This document shows, in pieces, positions 1 through 12,879 of a stretch of DNA of 64,000 nt; position 1 is the stretch's first letter, and each line of letters starts with the position of its first letter. Source of the DNA: Salminus brasiliensis (lineage: Eukaryota; Chordata; Actinopteri; Characiformes; Bryconidae); assembly GCF_030463535.1 (NCBI RefSeq), contig NC_132898.1:22961162-23025161 (forward strand), in the 5' to 3' direction. The position numbers and the translations under genes are program-made. Under the pieces are notes generated by a model. That model saw only the letters and a list, made by a program, of their open reading frames with translations, was not told where the DNA came from and made no database searches.

Positions 1-199
1 AATAAAATAACACCTGGAAACAAAATATATATTTTTCTTTTTTTCACTGTGCCAAACTGCACTGCATTGTGTTCTAATTCGTTTTCTATTTAATGAAAAA
101 TCAATAAATATAATGTTTTTTTTTTTTTTTTTTTTTTTTTAGAAAGTCTAAGGTAACGTTCTCACAGCAGGTAAAGTGGCCTAAATCCACCCTTCTTGT

Positions 200-310
200 T
201 TCACTGATGTGTATGTGTGTGTGTTCACTGCACAGATGGGTTAAAGGCAGAGGCCAAAATCCATCTGTGTCCAACGCAAATGGTGAATATGGTCGTCTAG
301 TCTTGAATAT
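200..310 (+). mobile_element. SINE type B tail fragment
   Basis: TTCACTGCACAGATGGGTTA, AAGGCAGAGGCCAAAATCCA and CCAACGCAAATGGTGAATAT match the type B tail. The tRNA head is absent. Confidence 0.7.
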
Positions 311-353
311 GGTCGTCTTGTCTTTTGAGCATGTGCATCAGTCTAGGTGCACA

Positions 354-612
354 GGGTCCTCAAATAGCAGCTTTAGTCTACATTCATGTAGCAGGTAAAG
401 TGGCCCAAATCCGATTTTCACACCAAATCCGATGTTTTTTTAATATAACATATATTTGACGTTCGTCTCTGAACTGTTCAGACAAACGTCAGATATAGAT
501 ATAGATCAGATATAGGTCATATTAAAAAAAACATTGGATTTGTTGAGAAAATCGGATTTGGGCCACTTTACCTGCTACATGAATGTAGCCTAAAGCTGCT
601 ATTTGAGGACCC
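354..612. mobile_element. Palindromic MITE (long hairpin)
   Basis: The arms 354-452 and 518-612 are near-perfect inverted copies (GGGTCCTCAAATAGCAGC against its complement at 593-612). An inner palindrome TTTGACGTTCGTCT/AGACAAACGTCA sits between them. Related fragments lie at 170-190 and 2228-2250. Confidence 0.85.
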
Positions 613-830
613 TTGTGGACACGACCACAAACTGTACATTATAAACGTATGATATTTAATAATACTTATCAATAATAAAACTTATTAGACTTTGCATTAA
701 TATATTATAATGCATTAGTACTATTATTATAACAACACAGTGAAATCATATTGTTATTTTCTGTTTAATGAAAAATACAGTAAAAAACAAAATCAGGGTG
801 TGTGTGTGTGTGTGTGTGTGTGAGACTCAC

Positions 831-1021
831 ACTCTCAGGGTCTCAGCTTTGGCACGCTCTCTCTCTTGCACGGCTGCCTCTCTCTCCTCTCTCTCGTGAT
901 CTCTCTCTCTCTGAGCGGACACTGTGGCCTGCTGAAGCTTCTCACACTCTAGCTGCAACAGCTCTGCCTTCGTCTGCGCAGCCTGAGCCGCCTTCTCCAG
1001 ACTGTCCTTCTCACTGCGGCC

Positions 1022-1068
<47 letters not shown>

Positions 1069-4000
1069 GATAAAGGAAGTCCTTAAAGTAGTCTTTAAAT
1101 GAAGTCTTTAAAGAGCCCATATTCTACATGTCACATTTTCTATTCTCTCTACTGTATGAGTAGGTTTTGGTACCAGAAAACAACTACCAAACACACCTAA
1201 TATACAGCTCCGGAAAAGATTAAGAGACCACCCTACTGTCTTAGTTTTGCTGGTTTACTATTTATAGGCAATGTGTTTATAGCAAAATTAACATGTTTTA
1301 TTTCATAAACCATGGACAACATTTCCCCTAAATTCCAAATATAAATATTGATCTTTAGAGCATTTATTTGTAGAAATGACAACAGCTCAGAAACAGCTGC
1401 TCAATTAAAGCAGATAAATTATTATAATAATTACAATGCAAAGACGTTATTATTCAAATTTATTTGAATATTTTAATTTAATTATTCAATTCACAGCTTT
1501 CATGTCTTGGCAGGTTCTCCACTAGTCTTTCACATTGCTGTTGGGACTTTAAGCCATTCATTGTCTGCTTCAGCTCAGATTCAGCTCACTTAGCTTTGTT
1601 TGATGAAATGCCTGGAATAAAATGGTTGTCATACACGTAGAGATGCACATTTAAGAAAAAAAAAAAAAAAAGTGGTCTCTTAATGTTTTCCAGAGCTGTA
1701 TGAGCTCTGCTTGGCTCTGATTGGCTGCCCTGCATTGTACCCCAGCATGAGTGGGTGGGGCTAAACTGCTATGCAAATATGTTGTCTTTTGTGACATCAC
1801 AAAAACAATTAATTCAAATTTATTTAAGTTTCCCTACATGGACTTTGAGGTACCTAAAAAATATCATAGTTCATATCACTTCATTAGTTCATTAGCAAAC
1901 AGGTGAGGGGTTAATCAGCAGTCTGCTCCCCGTCAGGGTGAGCTACCTGTTAAGTTTCTCTCTCTCCTGCCGTATCCTGTCTCTCTCTCTCACAGCCGTC
2001 TCTCTCTCTCTCTGAGCGTCGTCTCGCTCTCCCTGCATTGCCTGCATTCGTAGCTCTGCCTCCCGCCGGCCGGACTCTGCCTCCGCCAGCTGTTTGCGTA
2101 CCTGCTGCAGGCTCAACTGCGCAGACTGCAGACGACCTCTGATCTCCTGGGGACGGACAGGAGACGGTTACAGAGATGAACTACTCATTAACTACTGTTT
2201 CAGACACTAATCCCAACTTTTACGATACGTTCACACAGCAGGTCAAGTGGCCCAAACCTAAAAATATGAAATATTACTCATTCAATTACTTTCATGTTTT
2301 TTTCTAAGTATTTATTTAATCTTCAGCTCATGAGAATGTTATTTTTTATGTTATGAATATGAAAAAAAAATAGAACTGGCATTAGACATGGTGCCAATAG
2401 GTTCATGTTTATACATTTGCACATGTGTGTCAGCAATGGGTGCAACATAAAGTAACTGAATGCATTAATCAGAAGGGGTGTCCACAAACATTTGGACATA
2501 CAGTGTATCAACCATCCCCACAGTGCTCACTGTCCCATTTAGGTTGTTTCACCCCTACTGTGATATGATAAAAAAACTATGTTATCAGCTATCAGGGAGT
2601 CTCACCTGTAGCTGCAGTTGTCTGCTGGTCACCATGGACCGCAAGACAGAGAGACTGGGCTCTGGAAGCGACAGGAGGGAGGGTTTCCGTGGAGACGAAG
2701 GGCGGTGCGGGGATGGGGAGTGGAGTAAGGGCAATAAAGATAACACACTGTTCTCCGAATCCCCCTCTGCTGAGGATGTTAACACTCCGGAGTCAGAATC
2801 GGACAACATTGCCTGGAACAGAGAGGAGGAGGAGGATAAGACAGAAGACAACACAGACTGTCATTACAATTAAATCAAATATAATTTAAAATAAATCTAA
2901 TGAAAGTAGATGATTGCTTGATCATTGCTGGGCAGCAAACACACTCTGACTGCAGCTGTTGATGGCAAAGGGGTATGGCTTGGCATTAGACTGCTGAGCA
3001 ACTCGGAGCCCTCATCGGTGTGTTGTCACTACCGCAAGTTTCCTTTCTAGGTGTTGTGCTGAATTCTGCCTCCCTTTCCTAAATCTGACTCTTCTAGTGC
3101 ATGCACATGATGGTTCAGTTCAATCCGGACCGAGATCCCCTCCTTTGGCCGGACCAAATTTTGGACCTATGGTCCGAAAATTGGTCCACGGCACCTTTCG
3201 CATCTGCTGTTTTGTTTCGAACCAAACTGAAAAGCCTGAAGGTCTGGACCAAACAGGGTGGGTGTGAAAGCACTTTCAGTGTCAGAAAATAAACATTTAC
3301 ATAAATAAAATATAATAAAAAATCAAAATAAATCGTTTAAAATGGAAAAAGGGCTGAGAAATCGTATCCTGGGCAATCCTCGCTCTGCTATCAGCCTGTG
3401 GAGTCTGAGATTTGACCATGCTCTCCCTGGGTGGGTAAATGGAACTCTCTCCCTTCATCACTCCTAAAGCAAATGTTACTAGGCACAGGCTTCTGTTAGT
3501 GGTGTAGCAGAGCTGGGGGGCCGGGCACTTTCTTCCAAGTGTGTCGACTGCAACCTCAAAAATAGGTGGTGGCTGGCTTTGCATGAGGTGACGTGTTAAA
3601 TCCTTACCCTCTTAGTGTCAAGAACATCGCTAGTGCTAGGGGGAGTTATGTATGGGTGGCATAAAATAGATTAAAAAGGTGTAAAATTAATGTTGGATGG
3701 TGTGTGCTGTAAGTGTGAATGCATGTGAGACACAGAGAAAGAGAGAGTGTTACCTGAGCGATGTCCCTCAGTGTGTCCAGCAGGGTCTCGGTGTGAGCTC
3801 TCAGTGAGAGGAGCTCGGACTCCTCATCTCCACTCTGCTCCTGAAATCACACACACACAATAAAACAGCCACACTCTCGTACTGCTCAGTTACAGTGTAA
3901 ATGAGGCTCTCCCTCTTTCCCTCAATAGTAGTTAGTTGACTGATTGATTGATTGATTGATTGATTAAATTGTACACACCTCCAGTTTCCTAGTGAGAGAT

Positions 4001-5447
4001 GCGACCTCATACTCTCTCTCCTCTTTTCGGGCCTTCAGTCTCTCCACCTCTCGCACAGCCTCTGCCAGCCTGTGCAGCACACACACAAACACAACACACA
4101 CTCGTACAGCAGCACACACTGTACACACCTCTCCTATTCGACCATACCAACAATGTGTGTTTAAGTCACTGCAGTATTGACCTGTTATTGAGTTCAGCTC
4201 TCTCTGAGTCGCTCTTGGCCTGCAAGTTCATCATCTCCGTCACTCTCTCTCTGAGCTGCTGCTCCAGAGCGTTCCGCTGTGCCGCCTCACGCTCCAGAAC
4301 CAGCGCTGAGCCGTCCTCGCGGCTACGGACGGCTACGCACACCCCTACACACTGAAGCTGCACGCTCTGGGACGTCTGAGACAGCTCGCTCCGCATGTGC
4401 GACAGGTCCCTGACGGAGAGGGAGAGAGAGAGAGCGAGAGAGAGAAAGGTTAAATCTGGCTTTACTTCTGTCCATGTTCTAGATAATAATGAGTCATATA
4501 GTGTCAGACAGCACATTATAAAGTCCATTAGAGATTACTTAACATCTTCACACGGCTTTTGGGCGAAACACAGCTTTAAGTAGTTTTAAAGCACAAAGGA
4601 GTTTTTACATGTAGTACATTGGAGTGAGAGCTGGAAAGCTGGAAGGCCCCACTGAAAACGTGGGTTCTTTTCCTCATCTCCAGCAGCGTTTCTGAAAATC
4701 TCTTCATCCAGAACAGAACTCAAAAAACACTCCAAAACACTTGGTTGATCATGACAGCCCAGCATAACACCTCACTATTGATGTTCCTCATGAAGCAGCG
4801 TAATGGACAAGACAGACCCAAATCAGCAACAGACTTACAACCCAGTTTATACCACTAAGTTTGTTTATGTTTATGTGGTGATGCTGCTGTTTCTGAATAG
4901 TTTCAATCAGAATAGTGGAGCTTTTCCAGCTTTTATTTGTATCCAAATATGATCCAGGACAGTTAAACGAAACCACACGGCCAGTCCTTAGTTGACAACA
5001 ACCGCTTGTATGCAGTGATTTCAATGTTTTTGTTCTCAAAAATTCTCGAAGGTTCCCAAAAACTTCAGTTTTCCGTCACATAAAACACCGTGCTCATGTG
5101 GACGGAAGCCAAAACACAGAGAAAAGGCTACATTTTTTAACATTTCCCAATACATATGGTCAGGGCTTGAGACACTGATACAGCACAAAGAATTGTGTAA
5201 ACAAAAGTGTGAATAGCTTTTGCCTCCAACCTCTCTGTGGCGCTCTTCAGCTCGCACACACTCCTGCGAAACCCCACAACCTGGCGCCACAAAGTCAGCA
5301 GACGGCTGTGTTCACTGCTGAAGTAGTTGTGGAAGGACTGCAGAGGAAAGGGGTAAAAGAGAAAGTCATCTGGAACTGAGTGAGATACATGCTCAAAACA
5401 TACATACAACCATTGGGCTGGATTAAGCGAGCTAAGAGAAGAGCAGC

Positions 5448-5498
<51 letters not shown>

Positions 5499-5792
5499 AA
5501 ATGATTGTGTTGATCTCACACACTGAGAAAGAATTTTGACACATGAGTGGAATTGCTTTTAAACTCATGAATATTAATGTACTCATAACTAACAGTTAAT
5601 GTGAAAATCTGTTGCCCCACCTCCTCCTCTCTCCTCCAATCAGCTTCCCTCTGTTCCAGCTCCTCCCTCGCTTTGGTCCAATCAGTAGTGAGTCTGCGTA
5701 TGTCCTGGCTAAGCGCCTCATTGGCCAGACTGGCCTGCTCCAGCTGCTCACGCAGCATTGCGTTGACCGCCGACAGACTGCTGCTTCTGCTT

Positions 5793-5829
<37 letters not shown>

Positions 5830-7232
5830 CAAATGCACACTTAAGACCACCTGCAGCACACTGTTGAAAGTGTTAACGGCATTTACAGCACCAGAACAGT
5901 ACAATACAATACTCTCAGTATACGACCAAGACAACTAGCAAACCTAGGCTCACAGCCTGACAGTAAACACACTCCAGTGCTGCTGTTCCACTGCAAAATC
6001 ACTGTAAAAAGTGACCTGTCTGTCTCAAAAATTAGACGTTGATAAACAGAGCTGTTCGCATGTTGTGATGGAGACAGATAGTGGGGGGATTGGAAATGAC
6101 TAAATAAAAAAAAAACAATAAAATCAAAGTTCCTGCATTATTTCGGCTAATCTCTAAAACAAACTCACAGCTGCAACTGTGTAATTTTTCTAAATATTTA
6201 AAGTAAAGCACATTGTCATACTGATCACTTTCCACTTGGTTTCTTCTTAAAAACAGTTTAAAAGGGAAAAATCCATAAGCAAGGTCAATGTCTGGGTCTC
6301 TGACAGTAAGAACCGCAGATGTATTAAAAAAGGTGCAAACTGCCTAGAATGAACTTACACTGACACAGAGCAGCTTAACAACCAAACTAGACAAGTGTGT
6401 GTATGTGCGTGTGTGTGTAACACAACAGTCAGACCTCTGCTGTTCCTCCTCCAGACGAATGAGAGCAGTCTCCAGTTCACTGCTGGGCTCATCCTCCCCA
6501 CGCCGTTGACCGTTACTGGACATGTCACTCTGTAAAATAGTACACAGCTATATGTACACTGACATATCAGAATATTATGACCACCTACCTAATAGTGGGA
6601 GTAACCACCCTTGGCTCGGATGACATTCGTAAGATGTTGTGGTATTGGTTGTGGTACTGATTGTGATACTGGCTGTGGTAATGGCTGTGGTAATGGCTGT
6701 GGTATCAACTGTGGGATTGGCTGTGGGATTGGCTGTGGGATTGGCTGTGGGATTGGCTGTGGTATCAACTGTGGTACTGGCGGTGGTACTGGCGGTGGTA
6801 CTGGCGGTGGTAATGGTTGTGGTACTGATTGTGATATTGGCTGTGGTAATGGCTGTGGGATTGGCTGTGGGATTGGCTGTGGGATTGGCTGTGGGATTGG
6901 CTGTGGGATCGGCTGTGGGATCGGCTGTGGTATCGGCTGTGGTACTGGCTGTGGTACTGGCTGTGGTACTGGCTGTGGGATTGGCTGTGGGATTGGCTGT
7001 GGCACTGGCTGTGGCACTGGCTGTGGCACTGGCTGTGGCACTGGCTGTGGGATTGGATGTGGGATTGGATGTGGGATTGGATGTGGTATCGGCTGTGTTA
7101 CTGGCTGCGTGCCGTTTGTAGTTTAGAGGTTGAGGTCATTTACACTCAGTCTGTTCTGATCCATCTCAGAGGACTTCTCCAGCAGAGACTGCTCCAAATC
7201 ACCACACTTCTTCTTATACTGGAGAACCTGAA

Positions 7233-7271
<39 letters not shown>

Positions 7272-10200
7272 CCATCAGAAATGAAGAGACATCATAGAGA
7301 CATCATACATGTACATTATATCATCGCTGTCAGGCAAAAACCTTGTATCTCCGTTTTCGATATAATGTGAATCTGTTATTTATATTGTGGTAGTTCCATG
7401 AGGAATGGACCAATCGAAATTATCCAAAAATCTTATATATAGATTATATCTTATATATATCTCACTATCATCTGATTCATTTTAATGTGTATTTCAGTCC
7501 ACTGATTAATAAAGGTGCATTTAAGACATGTCTTTTCTAATCCACGGGAGGGTGCCATTTCCTTCTGGAGAAATCAAGGTTTTTGATAGTGGAGGTGTTT
7601 CTAAAACTGTGAAAGACCTTGGCCTGTAGTTTCTGGACAAGCTGAGCCTGTCTCTGCTGGCCCTCCTGGTAAGCGGTCAGTTTGCGTTTGTAAGCAGCCT
7701 GCTCCTCCTCCAGCCGGCGCCGCAGATCCACATTCTGCTGGGCCAGACTGCGCGACTCTGCACAGTCCCTGTCTCCAACATCTGTGTCCAAACGCAGAGC
7801 CTGCTCCAGCTGCGCACACACACATACACAGGTAATATGCACAGAGTGTCCACCTTATTACGTCCACCTACCACCACCTACTAAATAAACACATACATTA
7901 TTATTATTAGTAGTAGTAGTAGTAATAGTAGTATTATTAAAACACACTGATGTTTAAACAAATGAGTCCTGCAGTTTGACGTAAACAAAAAGTTATTAAC
8001 ATTTTTTGGGGAATTAATATGATTTTATGTCAAAATAATCGACTACTAAACTATTCTTCAATAATATTAGCAAGACGCACTGACTGGACAATACCTATTA
8101 TAATGAATATAGTCATTCATTAATCATTTGTAATAACTGTCATTAGTAGTTTACACAGGTGAGTAAACAAATAGATTATGTGTAATATATACTGTTTATA
8201 GTTCCTGTTTAATTACTCATTTTTAGTTACTGTTCATTTACTGTTTTGTGTTAAAGTTTATTTACTGACTTTCACAGTTACTCTTTATTTACTTGATTTT
8301 TACAGTTACTTTTTATTTGCTTAATTTTGTAGTTAGTGTTTATTTACTGATTTTTTCCAGTTGCTGTTTATTTACTGTTTTTAGTTATTTAGTCGATAGT
8401 TTACTTAGCATGCTGGAAAGGAAACATTAAATGTGGTGTGTGCAAAAGTAATAGCACATTATATGTTATAGTTTTTAGAGTCTAAATTCAGCAAATAAAT
8501 AAAAAATTGTGCCTAAAATGTGCAGAAAAATATTTAGGTTTTAATTTCAGGATTTCTTCACTTATTTATACAAAGAATATCAAAAACACATGGACAGGGG
8601 ATTGAACAGGGGTGCACAAACTTTTGCATAGCATGGTATACACTCACACACAAAACTGATTCCAGAACAGGTAACAGTGCAACACGTCTGCAATCCTGAG
8701 GTACTGTTTTAAGATCACAGCAGACCCTGTTAAACACCAACCCCCACAATCCCCCAAACCTCCCCTCAAACCCCCTGCCCTGTTTACAGTCTCCATGGGT
8801 GACAAACGCCATGGCAACGTGCCACTTCACTTCATTCCACTCCACATTGCCAAGGAGATCACCACACACACACACATACACACACACACAAAGAAACCCC
8901 CCAAAAGAGAAAATGAGCTGAGATGATTTGTATTCGTAGGGAGGATTTTACAGGCGCTAAAATCACCTCAGAATCCACAACAGGACCAACCACCCCCTCC
9001 CCCCGAGCTGAAACTGGAACCTCACACCGCTCACCTAAACACAGCGGCCAATCACTGACTGAGTTCGGTTGCATTTAATGATAACTGAATTTTTGCTTTA
9101 CCGCTGAACTCACAGTGCTAATACCTCACTTACAGAACTACAGCACAAGCCCGCCCCCCTACTGAGAACACAGTGCTATACTGCCAGCTAGAACCCACTC
9201 AGAACAGGCCTACAGCTAGCACCTACAGCTCCACAGACCTCCATAACTAACTCACTAGCCATTCTTCCTTCTTACTGACTTTGGATCCAACCCTGGTCAA
9301 CCCGATCCACCTAATTACGCCTTCACAAGTCCCTGATTGGCTGAACTGGATGATTCAGATATGGGTTGAAGTTGAAACCTGCAGGAAGCTCTACGATACA
9401 TTAGCTCTACAGGGGGGGGGGATACAACACCCACAACCTATACAGGGAGCGTTACTGATAAAATGGCCAATGGGTATAGATCTCTCACCCTCTCGCTAAT
9501 GGCGCTGTATTTGATGGCAAGCTCATCGCGGTCAGCACGGCTGTGGGCCAGCAGGTCCTCCAGACGACCGAGTTCACCCTGCAGCACCCGGTTCTCCTCT
9601 TGCAGAGACAGAACGGAGGACATACTGCCTCCTGGAACAGAGAGAGAAAGCGAGAGAGAGGCTTAAAATATCTTGTCCAGTGGTTTCCCCCACAGCACTG
9701 GTTCCGGGTTCACTGGACAGGCCTTTTAAGTGTTAGTGTTAGTGAGTGTGTCTGAGTACAGTCGTTTCATACCGCTGTCGTTCAGGTTCTTGGTGACAAT
9801 CTCTCTTACTCGGGCGGGAATGCAGGTGGGCGGGACATCAGGGGAGGGGCCACGAACCAGCAATTTTTTCTCCTCCAATAACACACTCTCCTCCAGCTTC
9901 TGGAAGAAATCAGAGTCATTTAGTTACAAGTGTGATGTGAAGAGGATGTGTCAGATATGCTAATGAGCACGTCTAATCAAATTAGCATACGCATACGCAT
10001 TACAGGCCAACAAAAACACTGAGAGAAACCAAGACACAAACGAGAACGTCCCCAAGAGCATTAGAGGAACCAAGATCCAAATAGAGAACCTCCCAAAAAG
10101 CTTGAGTTAGAACCACTTAAAGGAACCAACACTCAAATGAGAACCTCCCAAAAAGCTTGAGTTAGAACCACTTAAAGGAACCAACACTCAAATGAGAACC

Positions 10201-11402
10201 TCCCGAAAACCTTGAGTAAGAACCACTTAAAGGAACCAATCAGAACCTCCCAAAAAGCTTGAGTTAGAACCACTTAAAGGAACCAATCAGAACCTCCCAA
10301 AAAGCTTGAATTAGAACCACTTAAAGGAACCAACACTCAAATGAGAACCTCCCAAAGCATGAGGATGAATCACAGAGAGGAACCAAGACTCAAGAGATAA
10401 TTTCTAACAGCATATGGAAGAGGCTCGGACAGGAACCGAGACTCAAAACAGGGACCCCACGGTTCTCCAGGCTGTAAAATCAGCTTTGCTGGCATTTCTG
10501 CTTTATGTGCACTTTAACAAACACTGATCCAGAACACTGTCTGATCCATTCCACATCATGCTGATCCAGGAGCAGCTCCTCAATATCCAGCTCTAATCTA
10601 ATCATCATAATCCACATCAACACAACACACACACCCTTACACTGCTCTGAGATCAGACCTGCCGCCGGGCCAGGAACAGGTGGCGGCACAGCAAGGCCGA
10701 CTTACACCTGCAGAGCAGTATATTTAGATCAGGACATGGACAGGCAGGGTGCATCCCCCCCCCCCCCACACACACACACACAATTATGTCCTATATGTAT
10801 TAAATATTCACTGATAGCCATCAAATTAGTAAATCTGACAAGTGCAGTAAAAAACATTAATCATTTTCATCAACAGTGGCTCCTATCAAAGGGTGGATGT
10901 ACTAGGAAGCACGTGAACAGTCAGTGTTTGGAGGTGATGTGTTGGAAGCAGAAAAACGGGAGAGCGCAAGAACATGAGCCACTTTGACAAGAACCTGTGA
11001 TGTTGTAGACGCCAGAACATTTCAGGTCAGAACATCTCCAAAACATCAGGCAGGTCTTGTGGGATGTTCCCGGTGTGCAGTGTTCAGGACCTACCAAAAG
11101 TGCTCCAGGGAAGGACAGCCGGTGAACCAGCTATAGGGTTATGGGCCCCCCAAGGCTCACTGATGCTTTTGGAGGCTCCACCTCACAACTTGAAGGATTT
11201 AAAGGATCTGTTGCTAATGTCTTGGTGCCAGATACCACAGGATGCCTTCAGAGGTCTTGTGGAGTAATGTTATTGGATAATGATCAGTTGATGCAAGTAT
11301 GGCTATGTAATAATAATAATAATAATAATAATAATGTGACCCATATATGTGTTTGTGTATGTGTGTGTGCCATTTTGTTTATGTAACAATATGTCCCATA
11401 TG

Positions 11403-11434
<32 letters not shown>

Positions 11435-11745
11435 TATATATATATACTGTAGCTATATAAAAATATATATTTAGATATGTAATAACATTATTAATACATA
11501 TATGTGTAAGTACATATATGTAACAATTACAATACATACCCCATATGTATTATACAGTATATACTGTATTTATACTCTATTATTTTTATTATTATTCTTT
11601 AATTTTTGCAAAATACAAAAAATACACAAAGGCTCTCTGACTCTCTGAGTCTCTCTGATGTTCTGATTCGAACAAAGTAAATCTGCTTCACCTGAATCAC
11701 CGCTTCCAGCTTCCCCTCCGCACACACACTCTCCGGAGCGCTCAT
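831..11745 (-). CDS. crocc: crocc (rootletin), N-terminal part, 14 exons, continues past the left edge
   Basis: Rootletin builds the ciliary rootlet and links centrioles at the centrosome. Coding exons in transcript order: 11692-11745, 9773-9899, 9489-9631, 7618-7809, 7144-7227, 6435-6529, 5621-5786, 5231-5337, 4182-4409, 3979-4069, 3754-3840, 2606-2812, 1947-2146, 831-1013. Every junction has GT-AG and the phase is kept across all 14 (1964 nt, 654 codons plus 2 nt). The start is the ATG at 11745, giving [18 protein letters not shown]. Diagnostic blocks are [60 protein letters not shown] and [17 protein letters not shown], all typical of the rootletin N-terminal region. The sequence is heptad-like, rich in E, Q, R and L, as expected for long coiled coil. 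Mammalian rootletin has about 2000 residues, so about one third is here. The paralogue crocc2 is possible, but these blocks and the necap2 neighbour favour crocc. Confidence 0.93.
1025..1068. repeat. (GA)n run that is the polypyrimidine tract of a crocc acceptor
   Basis: On the transcribed strand it is a 40-base CT run directly before CGGCCGCAG, the acceptor of exon 831-1013. Confidence 0.9.
1205..1698. mobile_element. MITE with TA duplication and CAGCTCYGGAAAA ends
   Basis: Left end CAGCTCCGGAAAAGATTAAG with GAGACCACC, right end the inverse (GGTCTCTTAATGTTTTCCAG plus AGCTG). TA flanks both ends. The interior is AT-rich without a frame. It lies in the crocc intron between exons 831-1013 and 1947-2146. 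Confidence 0.85.
2381..2508. mobile_element. MITE fragment, same family, crocc intron
   Basis: CATGGTGCCAATAGGTTCAT and the end GTGTCCACAAACATTTGGAC. Partial copy. Confidence 0.65.
5453..5494. repeat. (TG)n microsatellite
   Basis: About 20 units, crocc intron. Comparable runs lie at 798-822, 5793-5826, 7236-7269, 12633-12672, 14473-14511, 17060-17100, 24677-24726, 38122-38144, 50319-50364 and 59851-59907. Confidence 0.95.
6640..7100. repeat. 12-bp minisatellite in crocc intron 5
   Basis: About 38 units of GGCTGTGGGATT and close variants (GGTACT, GGTAAT, GGGATC in the second half). The minus, transcribed strand reads CAGCCAATCCCA over and over. Because 12 is divisible by three, several frames stay open on both strands and would give PQPI-type repeats; they are not genes. 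The array lies between exons 7144-7227 and 6435-6529. Confidence 0.95.
10085..10375. repeat. 55-bp minisatellite in crocc intron 1
   Basis: Units of about 55 bp begin with GAGTTAGAACCACTTAAAGG at 10104, 10159, 10214, 10261 and 10309. Units four and five are about 47 bp after loss of eight bases. Confidence 0.9.
10870..11268 (+). mobile_element. Deleted Tc1-like element, same family as 32416-32942
   Basis: Plus-strand remnant in crocc intron 1. It retains pieces of the transposase start (GAGCCACTTTGACAAG near 10976) and end ([20 protein letters not shown] at about 11190-11250), with the centre missing. No intact ends were found. Confidence 0.7.
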
Positions 11746-12630
11746 GGAGAAAAGAGTCCCCGGAAATACCCAAAACAGCAGGAACTCAAATCCAATCGAT
11801 TAAGACGAGATGCTGTTTTTAAACCAAGCTGAGAAATGAAGTGAAAGTGTTTCGGTTCAGTTTGATGAAGCCAGACTGAGGAGCTGCTGCTGTCCCACAG
11901 GTGTCCCGGACAGAGACTGAGAGAGAGACTGAATGAGCGAGAGAGAGAGGTGGGGGGGGGGGGATTAGGAGGATTCAACCCCCCTCTTTCTCTTGTGCAT
12001 TCCTCGGCCTTGAGCTCCACCTTTTGTCACACACACACATACTAAACCTTGTATCTCCAAAATGGCAACTTTACAGGGGAAGGAAAAAACCTTCTTAACT
12101 TTCAATGTAAATAAATATTTATTCCAAGTCAGTTGGAGCATTTCTATTCTCCATTCATCATGAAATTTTGACACAATGTAAAGAACAACAGCCACATTAA
12201 CATCATGTCAAAAAGTGAAATACAGAAAACTTACTGCAAGTGTAGTTAATGATCTACAGCATCATTTTAATGATATTATGCTGTTAAATTCTATATTTTC
12301 ATATTATTGTTATTAGTGACGGGTGTGAGAGAGTGAGGACTTGCACTTACGGATGGCTGTGGCATCACTCAGAATCAATCCTGCGACCTCCCAATGACAG
12401 AACCAACGCTGTGCACCTGTAGATCTTTAGTATATTTCCTCACAGTCAAAAACCAAAATGGTTAACCATTTTCATAAATAATATGATATTTTAATCTAAA
12501 ATGAGAGATTTGATTGTTTAATCAGTTCCTGATGGGAGATGTTTAGGTTTCTATCCAGCAGGAAATGATGTTTACAGTTCTCTAGTCACGGTTGGCGAGA
12601 GTGAACTGACTGTATGCAGAGTTCCTGTCA

Positions 12631-12688
<58 letters not shown>

Positions 12689-12734
12689 TCACTGTATGTG
12701 TGAGTGTGTCTGTCCCAGCAGCATTATTGCTTCT

Positions 12735-12748
12735 GCTGTCATGGAAAC
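12735..12748. promoter_or_regulatory. Relaxed X-box-like motif about 1 kb upstream of crocc ATG
   Basis: GCTGTCATGGAAAC fits the relaxed RFX consensus RYYNYY-N2-RRNRAC but fails the strict form at the second base. A good half site GTTGCCATGG follows at 12836-12845. Both sit next to the CCAAT-rich minisatellite. Confidence 0.25.
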
Positions 12749-12879
12749 GGGCCTATCAACAAAGGTGGGGGGGGGGGGGGGGGGGCTCTCTAATAACCTT
12801 TGTGCGCTCTCGTACTCTAACCAGACCACTCACTGGTTGCCATGGGCTTTGGTACCTACCCAGTGCTCAGTAACCAGAA

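Larger units (their letters stand above)
1014..9488 (-). other. crocc introns 3-13: contents
   Basis: The long introns hold the TA-flanked MITE at 1205-1698, a MITE fragment at 2381-2508 and the 12-bp array at 6640-7100, plus a GGACCA-type repeat fragment at about 3105-3270 and a short piece of the Tc1-like family near 6566-6620. I recognise nothing in 4410-5230, 5787-6434 or 7810-9488 beyond AT-rich sequence and microsatellites. Confidence 0.6.

Noticed and set aside
6589-7126. Long frames on both strands with PQPI or GCGIGCG repeats
   Set aside because: Products of a 12-bp tandem array in a crocc intron; no start context, splice fit or conserved domain.
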